Below, in pieces: positions 1 to 8,376 of a stretch of 64,000 nucleotides of DNA (positions are counted from its first letter, which is position 1; every line of letters begins with the position of its first letter). The position numbers and the translations under genes were made by a program. The DNA is from Ignatzschineria larvae DSM 13226 (lineage in GTDB: Bacteria > Pseudomonadota > Gammaproteobacteria > Cardiobacteriales > Wohlfahrtiimonadaceae). The stretch lies in contig NZ_CP150637.1 in NCBI RefSeq assembly GCF_038500265.1, forward strand, positions 831,501-895,500, given 5' to 3'. The notes beneath the pieces are model-generated. The model did no database searches. It was not told where the DNA came from and worked only from the letters and a program-made list of their open reading frames with translations.

Positions 1-820
1 CCACAATAATAGAGACCACAAGCGAAGAGAGCAGAATAATGGCTAATTTAATCATCCCAACATTCACGCCCAATTGCTGTGAAGCCTCAGCGCCTAATAG
101 TAGTGTATCGAGAATATTGCTACAGAGTAGGCAGAAAATGAGAATGGCAATCAGCGCCAGAAAGGGAAGCGGAAGAAAGGACCATTTCACACCGGAGAAG
201 CTACCGAGCATCCAGAACATCGCACTTTTGACCTGACTCTCATTTTTCGAGAGGTAGATAATTGCCGTCGTCATCGCCGAGAAGAGGCTGGAGATTCCGA
301 TACCAATCAGCACGAGATTACTCATATTACGCCGATTGAGGTTAAAAACCACGACTACACTTGTGGCAACCAATCCGCCGACAAAAGCGCCGAAGTAGAT
401 ATTATAAGGGGAGATAAAGGCAAAGAGCCCAAGCACAATCGCCGAGACAGCGCCGGCACTTGCGCCGGATGAAACGCCGAGAATATAGGGATCGGCTAAT
501 TCATTACGGGTAATGGTTTGCATCAAAATCCCCACGAGCGAGAGCGATGCGCCGGTAATCGCCACTAATAATACTCGGGGCAGGCGAATATGGTAGATGA
601 TCGTTTCGTAGGGCTTGAGATTGTCGGTGTCGAGCGTGCCGGTGATGATTTTTAAAACGGTACTGATACGTTCTTCAAAACTGATATGAACACTGCCATA
701 AAAGAGGGAGAAGAAGATGACAATCAGCAATATGGCCACAAAAAAGAGGAATTGATAGAGATTGAAATGTTGGAGATATCTCATCTTATGGCAAAGTGAT
801 GTTGGAACAGATTGCTTCAT
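1..820 (-). CDS. FecCD/BtuC-family ABC transporter permease (5' part)
   Basis: Inner-membrane permease subunit of an ABC importer for ferric siderophore, haem or cobalamin. The gene reads on the minus strand and runs off the left edge, so the C-terminal part is missing. My translation gives a signal-anchor-like first helix, then the family-typical stretch IRLPRVLLVAITGASLS followed by NELADPYILGVSSGASAGA, and further hydrophobic helices. ATG at 820 is chosen over the in-frame ATG at 784 because AAAGAG lies a suitable distance upstream of it and nothing similar precedes 784. The binding protein and ATPase are not in the window. The substrate cannot be read from the sequence. Confidence 0.85.
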   Translation of the reverse strand, partial: MKQSVPTSLCHKMRYLQHFNLYQFLFFVAILLIVIFFSLFYGSVHISFEERISTVLKIITGTLDTDNLKPYETIIYHIRLPRVLLVAITGASLSLVGILMQTITRNELADPYILGVSSGASAGAVSAIVLGLFAFISPYNIYFGAFVGGLVATSVVVVFNLNRRNMSNLVLIGIGISSLFSAMTTAIIYLSKNESQVKSAMFWMLGSFSGVKWSFLPLPFLALIAILIFCLLCSNILDTLLLGAEASQQLGVNVGMIKLAIILLSSLVVSIIV

Positions 821-1214
821 TGAATAGTGATCTCTTTAAGTGGTAATCCCTTTATGATCGTGGAATTAGTTTGAAGGATGTTATTAAACCGTATTACAAC
901 ATGTGTCAATATTGAAACGTAATCAATAGGAATATTTCTATGTTTTCTATGTTTCTTAATTCTCTATCTATTAACATGTATTAGCATCAATTATTAGTCG
1001 TAATAGTTAGTTGCTAAGTGTTTTTGTAAAGGGGACTCGGTTAGTTGTTGTATTTATTTTAAATCTTTGTATTAGATGTGTAAATAAATACATAAATAGT
1101 TCCCTATGATAGAGAGTTTCCGGATTGCTGTCCAATGGATTTGGCGACTAAAAAGAGTAGAAAGCCGGGTAATGAGTGTGATAACCTTTTGATTCAATTT
1201 AAAAGGAGGGCTAG
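821..1214. other. AT-rich intergenic region between divergent genes
   Basis: No gene is visible. The region separates the minus-strand permease from the plus-strand phosphoesterase and must hold both promoters. Apart from the minus-strand candidate at 882-909 I see only weak elements, such as TTGTAT and TACATA near 1066-1094 on the plus strand. Confidence 0.5.
882..909 (-). promoter_or_regulatory. Candidate sigma-70 promoter of the FecCD permease gene
   Basis: On the minus strand a perfect TTGACA (909-904) is followed after 16 bases by TTAATA (887-882), about 60 bases before the start codon at 820. I see no convincing Fur box around it. Confidence 0.45.
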
Positions 1215-2375
1215 ATGTTTATCGTCATTATGGGACTCTATTTCCTGATTCAGAGTTATGTGTTGTGGCGCTATTATCAATTGGTGCCGGCAAAATGGGG
1301 CTTGCGCTGGATTGCATTGATTATTGCGCTGATTTTAACGGTCAGCTTACCGCTGTCACTCTATTTTGCGCGGACGATGCCTCTGCCATTGATGGCCTTT
1401 TTCTATACACTTGGCTCAGCTTGGCTGATTGGTTTGATCTACTTCTTCCTACCTGTGTTCTTGATGGATCTGTTTCGTCTCATCAATTGGCCTTTTCAGT
1501 GGATCTCATCGGCGAAATTGAACCGTTTTCGCACGAAAAATGGCCTGTTACTCTCTATTTTACTGATCGGTTATGCCGGCTTTTTTGGTTGGGCAAATTA
1601 TACGTATCAGCAAAAAGTGCGGGAACATTATGCGGTCACGCTGTCGCCATTGACGGTCACGCAAGCAGAGCATCATCAATTAAGAGAAGCCCCATTACAA
1701 TGCCAAAATGGCGCTGAACCGCTTCGGATGGTGATGATCAGTGATTTGCATTTAGGGCATATTATTGGGCGAGATCAGTTAGAGCGATGGATTGATCTTA
1801 TCAATCGTGAGAATCCTGATTATATCTTTATTAGTGGCGATCTGATTGATAACGATGTTCGTCCGCTCTATCATCAAGGCATTGAGCAAGCTTTAGGCCG
1901 ATTGGCACCGAAAAAAGGGATCTATGCCGTATTAGGCAATCATGAATATGTTGCAGGCGTGCAGGAGAGTATCGACTTTTTTGCACAGACCGATATTCAA
2001 TTATTACGTGATGAAGTGGTGCTATTGCCGGAAGGATTCTATCTCGTAGGGCGAGATGACAAAATGAATAAGCTACGGCAATCTTTTGAAGCGCTCACCG
2101 CAGAGCTTGACCCTCAATATCCACTCTTTGTATTAGATCATCAACCAACACTAAACCAACGTGCAGAGGGTGATCTATTGCAATTTTCAGGGCATACCCA
2201 CGATGGGCAAGTATGGCCATATAACTATGTTGCCAGATGGGTTAATGGTGTTGCGCCGGGGTTATTACAAGAGGGCACTCACCATTACCTCATCAGTTCC
2301 GGCATTGGTCTTTGGGGCGGGCAGTTTAGAATTGGTACACGCTCGAATTATATCGTGTTAGACGTTTGTCAGTAA
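1215..2375 (+). CDS. Membrane-anchored metallophosphoesterase (YkuE/YaeI-like)
   Basis: Calcineurin-like phosphoesterase attached to the inner membrane. The first 130 or so residues contain about four hydrophobic helices. The metal-binding motifs follow in the usual order: ISDLHLGH near 175, SGDLIDND near 207, GNHEY near 240, DHQPT near 308 and SGHTHDGQ near 323. This order and the helices match the subfamily that includes YaeI/YkuE, some members of which act on UDP-diacylglucosamine or phospholipid-linked substrates; the substrate here is not evident. A strong AAGGAGGG ribosome site lies 5 bases before the ATG. It stands alone, followed by a dispersed repeat. Confidence 0.88.
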   Translation: MFIVIMGLYFLIQSYVLWRYYQLVPAKWGLRWIALIIALILTVSLPLSLYFARTMPLPLMAFFYTLGSAWLIGLIYFFLPVFLMDLFRLINWPFQWISSAKLNRFRTKNGLLLSILLIGYAGFFGWANYTYQQKVREHYAVTLSPLTVTQAEHHQLREAPLQCQNGAEPLRMVMISDLHLGHIIGRDQLERWIDLINRENPDYIFISGDLIDNDVRPLYHQGIEQALGRLAPKKGIYAVLGNHEYVAGVQESIDFFAQTDIQLLRDEVVLLPEGFYLVGRDDKMNKLRQSFEALTAELDPQYPLFVLDHQPTLNQRAEGDLLQFSGHTHDGQVWPYNYVARWVNGVAPGLLQEGTHHYLISSGIGLWGGQFRIGTRSNYIVLDVCQ

Positions 2376-2402
2376 CTTTGTCATTAATTTTATTACTGAT
2401 TT

Positions 2403-2542
2403 TATAGTGAGATCGGTTCAAAATAAGCTTATTAAAATGCCGGCGCATCGGTTGATCGAGGCAAGGAAGCCGTTCTATCCGGCATCATGCAAGGGTTGTT
2501 GAGTACGGTTTTATGTTATCTCACAATACCAAATTTACTATA
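2403..2542 (-). repeat. Dispersed MITE-like repeat, copy A
   Basis: Reverse-oriented copy of the element also seen at 27007, 28600, 45162 and 61878. It starts TATAGTGAGATCGGTTCAAA and ends AAATTTACTATA, so the two ends are imperfect inverted repeats. The core has ATGCCGG and CCGGCAT arms that can form a hairpin. At 140 bp it is shorter than copies B and C and has lost part of the segment next to its right end. Confidence 0.8.
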
Positions 2543-2630
2543 CCAGTGAACTTGTCAGTAAAATGGGGCAGTTTCACTGTGTAGTAATGAGAAGTAGAGT
2601 GAAAAATATGGATTTTTATCAGAATCATTG

Positions 2631-2659
2631 TTGACAAAGAATTAAAAGCTCACTATAAC
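2631..2659 (+). promoter_or_regulatory. trp operon promoter
   Basis: TTGACA at 2631-2636, a 17-base spacer and TATAAC at 2654-2659 form a near-consensus sigma-70 promoter. It lies about 108 bases before the leader peptide start. A short dyad, GAACT at 2676-2680 and AGTTC at 2691-2695, lies just downstream, but it does not match the TrpR operator consensus well enough to be called. Confidence 0.75.
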
Positions 2660-2766
2660 TATTAACACGCAATGAGAACTTTTGAGAATGAGTTCACTAA
2701 TCAATCAAATGATCAAATCAATCTCATCAGTTTTTCAAAAAGAACATAATTCAAAGGAATTCAGAA

Positions 2767-2835
2767 ATGCAAACGATCAACTTTTATAGCTATTGGTGGC
2801 AAGCTCGCAACAGCGGGAGAGGTCACTGTGCATAG
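2767..2835 (+). CDS. trpL: trp operon leader peptide
   Basis: A 22-residue ORF, MQTINFYSYWWQARNSGRGH followed by CA, with two adjacent Trp codons (TGG TGG at 2794-2799). AAAGGA lies 8 bases upstream of the ATG. It is followed by an intrinsic terminator and then by trpD, which is the standard layout of ribosome-mediated transcription attenuation: stalling at the Trp codons when charged tRNA-Trp is scarce lets the operon be read through. The unusual point is that the next gene is trpD, not trpE. Confidence 0.9.
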   Translation: MQTINFYSYWWQARNSGRGHCA

Positions 2836-2866
2836 CTAAAAGTTTTATCTAGGCAGATCGATGAAG

Positions 2867-2895
2867 AACCCGCAAACAACAATGCGGGTTTTTTT
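2867..2895 (+). terminator. trp attenuator terminator
   Basis: AACCCGCA (2867-2874), an 8-base loop, TGCGGGTT (2883-2890) and a run of T form an intrinsic terminator. Its 5' arm (CCCGC, 2869-2873) can instead pair with GCGGG at 2813-2817 inside the leader ORF, which is the expected antiterminator. A second pairing is possible between AACTTTTATAGCT (2779-2791) and AGCTAAAAGTT (2834-2844), so mutually exclusive folds exist. Confidence 0.85.
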
Positions 2896-2975
2896 ATGTC
2901 TCTAGAATCGCTAAAACAATCCGCAGATAGATGATGAAATGATGATAAGACACTATTAAAGATTGGAGTAGCAAG

Positions 2976-4070
2976 ATGAAAGAGATGCAAGAAATGAGCA
3001 ATAATCCGGCGATGAATAGAGCAGAGTTATCTGTAGAGATAATGGCGATTTTCCAAAAGCTCTATAGTGGGGAATCGATGACCCAAGCGGAGAGTTATCA
3101 ACTCTTTACCGCTATCGCCGAGGGGAAAATCAGTGAATCTCGATTAAGTGCGGCGCTGATCTCAATGAAATTACGGGGCGAAACGCCTGCAGAGCTTGCC
3201 GGTGCAGCGAGTGCCTTTATCGCATTAGCCAAACCATTCCCGGCGATTGAACAACCCTTTGCCGATATCGTTGGCACAGGTGGCGATGGACTCAATACCG
3301 TCAATATCTCAACGGCTAGCGCTTTAGTGGCTTCTTGCTGTGGTGCAACGGTGATTAAACACGGTAATCGCAGTGTTTCAAGTTTAACGGGCTCATCTGA
3401 TCTATTACAAGCGCTTGGGATTGATCTTTTCAAAACGCCGGAAGCTGCGAAAGAATCGGTAATGGACAATGAGATTACCTTTCTCTTTGCACCGCATTAT
3501 CATACAGGCTTTAAATATGCGGCCAAAACACGAGCAGAACTCAAAACGCGCACTATTTTTAATATCCTAGGACCATTAACCAATCCGGCGCGTCCTAAGC
3601 GAGCGATGATCGGTGTGTATGATCCGCAATTAACAGAACTGATCGCACAGACCGGCGCGCTTCTCGGCTATGAACATCTCTTAGTGATTCACGGCGGTGG
3701 AATGGATGAGGTAGCCCTTCATAGCGCCACGAAAGTGACAGAATTAAAAGCAGGAAATATTACCACGTATGAGGTGAATCCTGCTGATTTTGGTCTACAT
3801 TATCATCCCCTTGAAGCGTTACGTGGTGGGGATGCGCTTGAGAATCGCCGAACATTATTACAACTCTTATCAGGCAACGCACCACTTGCACATCAAGAAG
3901 CGGTGGCGATCAATGTGGCGCTCTTCTTGACGCTATTTGGCAAAGAGAATTTACAAGAGAATGCCGAGCAGGCGTTAGAGGCCATTCGTTCAGGGCGCGC
4001 CTTAGAGAAATTAGCCATTTTAACCGAAAAAGATTCTGCATCCTTTGCCGAAGAGCTTATTCGAGCCTAA
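2976..4070 (+). CDS. trpD: Anthranilate phosphoribosyltransferase
   Basis: Transfers phosphoribose from PRPP to anthranilate, the second committed step of tryptophan synthesis. The PRPP-binding GTGGDGLNTVNISTASA motif lies near residues 100-116, followed by KHGNRSVSS and NILGPLTNPARP. The length, 364 residues, is slightly above the family norm (about 340) because of a short N-terminal extension. The start may lie at an internal Met (MSNN or MNRAE), although GGAG 12 bases before position 2976 supports the first one. First structural gene after the leader; anthranilate synthase (trpEG) must be encoded elsewhere. Confidence 0.95.
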   Translation: MKEMQEMSNNPAMNRAELSVEIMAIFQKLYSGESMTQAESYQLFTAIAEGKISESRLSAALISMKLRGETPAELAGAASAFIALAKPFPAIEQPFADIVGTGGDGLNTVNISTASALVASCCGATVIKHGNRSVSSLTGSSDLLQALGIDLFKTPEAAKESVMDNEITFLFAPHYHTGFKYAAKTRAELKTRTIFNILGPLTNPARPKRAMIGVYDPQLTELIAQTGALLGYEHLLVIHGGGMDEVALHSATKVTELKAGNITTYEVNPADFGLHYHPLEALRGGDALENRRTLLQLLSGNAPLAHQEAVAINVALFLTLFGKENLQENAEQALEAIRSGRALEKLAILTEKDSASFAEELIRA

Positions 4071-4158
4071 GGAAAAGAGAAGAACCGAAAGATCCATAAC
4101 GATAACCACAACCCTTATTCAAAACATTGCACAATAGGATAGAGAAGGAACCGTAGAG

Positions 4159-5553
4159 ATGAGTATGACTGTATTAGAATCGATTGTCGCCCAACGCCGG
4201 ATAGATATTGCCCAATTACGGAGCGAGCGCTCTTTGCAATTAGTGCAGGATAATATTATGGGGGAAACTGTCAGTGAGCCACGATTCTATCAAGCGATTG
4301 AAGCCCCAAAAAAGGCACACAAGCCGGCCTATATCTTAGAATGCAAACGCGCATCCCCTTCAAAAGGATTGATCCGCACCGATTTTAATTTATCCACCAT
4401 TATTAGCGCTTATGAACCTTATGCCACTGCGATTTCAGTTTTAACAGAAAATCGTCACTTCGGCGGAAGTTATGAGGATCTGAAGCAAGCTCGGCAATTG
4501 ACAACCCGCCCGTTACTCTGCAAAGATTTTATAGTGGATGTCTATCAGCTCTACTTAGCTAAAGAGGCCGGCGCTGATGCGGTGCTCTTAATGCTTTCGG
4601 TATTACGAGATGATGAGTATCGCTATTTTGCAGAGACTGCTCATACGCTTGGTTTAGGGATCTTAACGGAAGTGAATAATGAAGCGGAAGCGGCAAGGGC
4701 ACTCAAATTACAAGCGCGTATTATCGGCATTAATAATCGTAATTTGCACGATCTTTCCATTGATTTGAGTAAAACTGAACGACTTCGCGCTTTAATGCCA
4801 CAAGATCAGTGTGTTATCAGTGAATCCGGGATTCATCAATATGCCGATATTCAACGTCTACGCCGGACGGCCGATGGTTTTTTGATTGGCAGTCATCTAA
4901 TGGCTAGCGATCATCTGTCCCAAGCCTTACAACAGCTATTGCAAGGGGGCTATAAAGTCTGTGGCTTAACCTCGGCAGAAGATGCCAAATTAGCCTACGA
5001 AGCCGGTGCAACGTATGGTGGATTGATCTTCATTCTCTCAAGTCCTCGGGGTGTCACTTATCATCAAGCCAAAGTGATTCGAGAATCTGCGCCCCTAAAA
5101 TGGGTGGGCGTTTTTCAAAATGATGATATCGATACCATTGCTTTTATTGCACAAGAGGTGGGATTATCAGCGGTACAACTGCACGGCGAAGAACCCCAAA
5201 GTTATATTTCAAAGCTTCGTCAATTATTACCGCACCATATTCAAATTATTAAGGCCTTGCCGGTGCGGGAAAATACACTGCCGCTAATGGATTACCAAGA
5301 TGTCGATTACTATCTATTAGACGGCGTTAAAGGGGGAAGTGGAGAACCTTTTAATTGGCAATTGTTAGCGAATCGCGATCTTTCTAATTGCTTTATTGCC
5401 GGCGGTATTTCCTGCGATAACATCTCGGAAGTCTTGCAATATCCCGCCTTTGGATTAGATATCAACTCAAAAGTAGAAAAATCCCCCGGCAAAAAAGATC
5501 CGGTCAAGTTACAAGCGATTTTTCAGACATTAAGAGCAATGGCAAACGTTTAA
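4159..5553 (+). CDS. trpC: Bifunctional indole-3-glycerol-phosphate synthase / phosphoribosylanthranilate isomerase
   Basis: Two consecutive TIM barrels in 464 residues, as in the enterobacterial TrpC(F) fusion. The N-terminal half is the synthase (catalytic ECKRASPSKGLIR near 55-67, CKDFI, SESGIH). The C-terminal half is the isomerase, starting near residue 255 with VCGLTSAEDAK and containing VQLHGEE and LLDGVKGGSGEPFNW. Together they convert phosphoribosylanthranilate to indole-3-glycerol phosphate. AGGAA upstream supports the start. It sits between trpD (88-base gap) and trpB (106-base gap) in the operon. Confidence 0.95.
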   Translation: MSMTVLESIVAQRRIDIAQLRSERSLQLVQDNIMGETVSEPRFYQAIEAPKKAHKPAYILECKRASPSKGLIRTDFNLSTIISAYEPYATAISVLTENRHFGGSYEDLKQARQLTTRPLLCKDFIVDVYQLYLAKEAGADAVLLMLSVLRDDEYRYFAETAHTLGLGILTEVNNEAEAARALKLQARIIGINNRNLHDLSIDLSKTERLRALMPQDQCVISESGIHQYADIQRLRRTADGFLIGSHLMASDHLSQALQQLLQGGYKVCGLTSAEDAKLAYEAGATYGGLIFILSSPRGVTYHQAKVIRESAPLKWVGVFQNDDIDTIAFIAQEVGLSAVQLHGEEPQSYISKLRQLLPHHIQIIKALPVRENTLPLMDYQDVDYYLLDGVKGGSGEPFNWQLLANRDLSNCFIAGGISCDNISEVLQYPAFGLDINSKVEKSPGKKDPVKLQAIFQTLRAMANV

Positions 5554-5659
5554 ACAGTAGATTGAAATGCTTAAAAGACAATCAAACAACAACTAAAAAA
5601 TTACTAGACGATATTACGAAACGATATTCCTAAAAACGATTATTAAAGAGAGTATAACA

Positions 5660-6844
5660 ATGAGACAACTCTATCCTTACTTTGGTGAATTTGGTGGGCA
5701 ATATGTCCCGGAATTATTAATTCCCGCTCTTGATCAATTAGAAAATGCCTTTATTGAAGCCCAGCAAGATCCGGAATTTCAGGCAGAATTGATGGATCTG
5801 CTGAAAAACTACGCCGGTCGTCCAACGGCTTTGACCCTTTGCCGTAATTTAACGGCAGGGACAGCGAGTAAATTATATCTCAAACGAGAAGATCTACTGC
5901 ACGGTGGCGCGCATAAGACGAACCAAGTATTAGGGCAAGCGCTATTAGCGAAACGAATGGGGAAAACTGAGATTATTGCCGAAACAGGTGCCGGTCAACA
6001 CGGCGTTGCCACAGCCCTTGCTTGTGCGCTTTTAAATATGAAATGCCGAATCTATATGGGCGCAAAAGATATTGAGCGACAAAAACCGAATGTTTTTCGG
6101 ATGGAGCTAATGGGTGCAACAGTGATTCCGGTTACCAGTGGTTCAGGTACGCTAAAAGATGCCTGTAATGAGGCGCTGAGAGATTGGTCTGCAAGTTATA
6201 AAACGACCCATTATCTCTTAGGAACTGCTGCGGGTCCGCATCCATTTCCAACGATTGTACGGGAATTTCAGAAGATGATCGGTGAAGAGACAAAAGTGGA
6301 GATTCTCAAGCGCGAAGGGCGCTTACCTGATGCGGTGATTGCCTGTATTGGCGGTGGTTCTAATGCCATTGGGATGTTTACGGATTTTATCCCGGAGAGT
6401 GATGTTCGTTTAATCGGTGTTGAACCAGCAGGTAAAGGGATTCATACCGGCGAACACGGTGCTTCCCTCAAATATGGTACGCCGGGAATCTATTTTGGAA
6501 TGAAATCCCACTTGATGCAGACAGAGGAAGGGCAGATCAAAGAGTCTTACTCAATTTCAGCAGGACTTGATTTCCCGTCCGTAGGGCCACAACACGTTCA
6601 TTTAAATGAGATCGGCAGAGCAGAATATGTGTCGGTCACAGATGAAGAGGCGCTCGATGCATTCCAGCAACTCGCTAGACACGAAGGAATTTTGCCGGCG
6701 TTAGAATCATCTCACGCTTTAGCTTATGCGCTGAAGATGATTCACGCAGAGCCAGAAAAGGCGCAATTATTAGTGGTCAATCTCTCAGGTCGAGGAGATA
6801 AGGATATCTTTACGGTACATAAAATTTTAGAGGAGCGCGCATAA
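5660..6844 (+). CDS. trpB: Tryptophan synthase beta chain
   Basis: PLP enzyme that condenses indole with serine. The first residues [12 protein letters not shown] are the family signature, the PLP lysine lies in [11 protein letters not shown] near residue 87, and the phosphate-binding GGGSNA loop is near residue 230. At 394 residues it is full length. One base separates its stop from the trpA start, and the trpA ribosome site (GAGGAG) lies inside its last codons, so translational coupling is likely. Works as an alpha2-beta2 complex with TrpA. Confidence 0.96.
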   Translation: MRQLYPYFGEFGGQYVPELLIPALDQLENAFIEAQQDPEFQAELMDLLKNYAGRPTALTLCRNLTAGTASKLYLKREDLLHGGAHKTNQVLGQALLAKRMGKTEIIAETGAGQHGVATALACALLNMKCRIYMGAKDIERQKPNVFRMELMGATVIPVTSGSGTLKDACNEALRDWSASYKTTHYLLGTAAGPHPFPTIVREFQKMIGEETKVEILKREGRLPDAVIACIGGGSNAIGMFTDFIPESDVRLIGVEPAGKGIHTGEHGASLKYGTPGIYFGMKSHLMQTEEGQIKESYSISAGLDFPSVGPQHVHLNEIGRAEYVSVTDEEALDAFQQLARHEGILPALESSHALAYALKMIHAEPEKAQLLVVNLSGRGDKDIFTVHKILEERA

Positions 6845-6845
6845 T

Positions 6846-7673
6846 ATGAATCGCTATCAACAATGCTTTCAGCAGTTAGCCGAAAAACAGGAACAAGCTT
6901 TTATCCCCTTTGTCGTATTGGGCGATCCTACCTTTGAGGATTCGTTAGCGATTATTGATCAATTAGTAGCTTCCGGCGCAGATGCGTTAGAGTTAAGCAT
7001 TCCATTTTCTGATCCGCTTGCCGATGGGCCGGAGATTCAAACCGCTGTGCTCCGGGCGATGGATAATGGAATGAGTGTGGCACGAAGTTTTGAGTTACTC
7101 AAGATCATTCGCGAACGTCATCCGCATATTCCTATCGGGCTTTTGATGTATGCCAATTTGATAAATGCCAAAGGATTATCGGCTTTTTATCAAGCGTGCC
7201 AAGAGGCGGGCGTAGATTCCGTATTAGTCGCCGATGTCCCGCTACGGGAGGCTAAGCCTTTTGTAACAGAGGCTCGGAAATACAATATCGCACCGATCTT
7301 TATCTGCCCGCCCGATGCCACTGATGAAACGATCGAAGGCATTGCAGCGCAAGGGGAAGGTTACACCTATCTTGTCTCTCGTGCCGGCGTGACAGGCGTT
7401 GATCAAGCATTACTCAGTGATGCCACAGATAATATTGCAAGACTTAAAAAAGCCGGCGCACCCCCGATTATTCAAGGCTTTGGTATTGCCACAAAAGCAC
7501 AAGCGGAGCATTATCTTGCGCTCGGCATTGAGGGCGTGATTAGTGGTTCAGCGATCGTGAAATTGATTCGAACTCACTATCAAGAAGAGGCGCATTGTGC
7601 GGATCTAGCAACATTATTGCCGACATTAGCAGAATTTGTCACCAGCTTAAAATCGGCTACGAAACCTGCTTAA
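6846..7673 (+). CDS. trpA: Tryptophan synthase alpha chain
   Basis: Cleaves indole-3-glycerol phosphate to indole, which passes to TrpB through the intersubunit tunnel. The 275-residue TIM barrel shows ALELSIPFSDPLADGP with the catalytic Glu/Asp region, VADVPLREA, SRAGVTG and the phosphate loop GFGIATKAQ with ISGSAIVK. Last gene of the operon; no clear intrinsic terminator follows directly. Confidence 0.95.
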   Translation: MNRYQQCFQQLAEKQEQAFIPFVVLGDPTFEDSLAIIDQLVASGADALELSIPFSDPLADGPEIQTAVLRAMDNGMSVARSFELLKIIRERHPHIPIGLLMYANLINAKGLSAFYQACQEAGVDSVLVADVPLREAKPFVTEARKYNIAPIFICPPDATDETIEGIAAQGEGYTYLVSRAGVTGVDQALLSDATDNIARLKKAGAPPIIQGFGIATKAQAEHYLALGIEGVISGSAIVKLIRTHYQEEAHCADLATLLPTLAEFVTSLKSATKPA

Positions 7674-7715
7674 GAATGCGATTTGTTCGATTATAGAGAT
7701 GATAAGAGTGATCAC

Positions 7716-7854
7716 AAAAGGATCTAAAAAAGGAGAGGTTTACAAACTGAAAGAATCAGAAATTGAGTAATGGATTAAGAGATATTCCCTTTAAGAAGGA
7801 ATTTATCGTATAATCTACGATTCTTAAATAGCGTGCTTATTTTTAGATCCTTTT
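7716..7854. repeat. 15-bp perfect inverted repeat around a candidate promoter
   Basis: AAAAGGATCTAAAAA at 7716-7730 is the exact reverse complement of TTTTTAGATCCTTTT at 7840-7854. The 109 bases between include TATAAT at 7809-7814, a plausible -10 for the small gene at 7910. The arms could pair as RNA in read-through from trpA or act as protein-binding sites. Confidence 0.5.
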
Positions 7855-7909
7855 CAATCTAGTATTGCTAGATTCATTTTGAGACTTCAGCAAAACAAAG
7901 GTATTTTCA

Positions 7910-8146
7910 ATGCATAAATTAGTCTATCTACTCTTTATCGTATTAGTTGCGGGCTTAATCTATATGATCACAATGCCCTTTATTATGCTCTATGAAGATC
8001 AACAAGCGATTGTGGAAGAAGAGGTCACTTACTTCATTCCAGAAGGTGGCTTACAATCCCACTATCACAAAGAAGTAGAGATGGCAAAGGGCAAAAGAGT
8101 CCGTGAGCGAGAAGCAAAAGCCGCAGAAGCGAACAGCCAAGAGTAA
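7910..8146 (+). CDS. Small single-pass membrane protein of unknown function
   Basis: I do not recognise the family. The 78 residues begin with a hydrophobic helix (about residues 4-28, rich in L, V, I and F), followed by an acidic stretch (EDQQAIVEEEV) and a highly charged, probably coiled-coil tail rich in K, R, E and A. An N-in membrane anchor with a short soluble tail is likely. It has a candidate -10 (TATAAT, 7809) and a strong terminator behind it, so it is probably a monocistronic gene. Confidence 0.7.
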   Translation: MHKLVYLLFIVLVAGLIYMITMPFIMLYEDQQAIVEEEVTYFIPEGGLQSHYHKEVEMAKGKRVREREAKAAEANSQE

Positions 8147-8207
8147 TTAAACTGATCTCAGACTGATCGCTATTACTACCAAGCTAGAACAACAAGCATT
8201 GAGTAAG

Positions 8208-8237
8208 AAGTACCATTCGAGAGAGTGGTACTTTTTT
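8208..8237 (+). terminator. Intrinsic terminator after the small membrane protein gene
   Basis: AAGTACCA (8208-8215), a 10-base loop, TGGTACTT (8226-8233) and a run of T to 8237. Confidence 0.85.
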
Positions 8238-8376
8238 GTTGTTTGTCATAGGAGATTATTTGTTAGAAGGTTTTAGGTTAATTATTGGGAACACTTTCTA
8301 AACATTATAGATAAAACCTTACTTATCTAGTACTATTTCTACCTATAATAAAGCAGAAATTAAATAAAGGTATTAC

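Noticed and set aside
2676-2695. GAACT/AGTTC dyad as a TrpR operator
   Set aside because: Arms are 10 bases apart and do not match the ACTAGT-based operator consensus.
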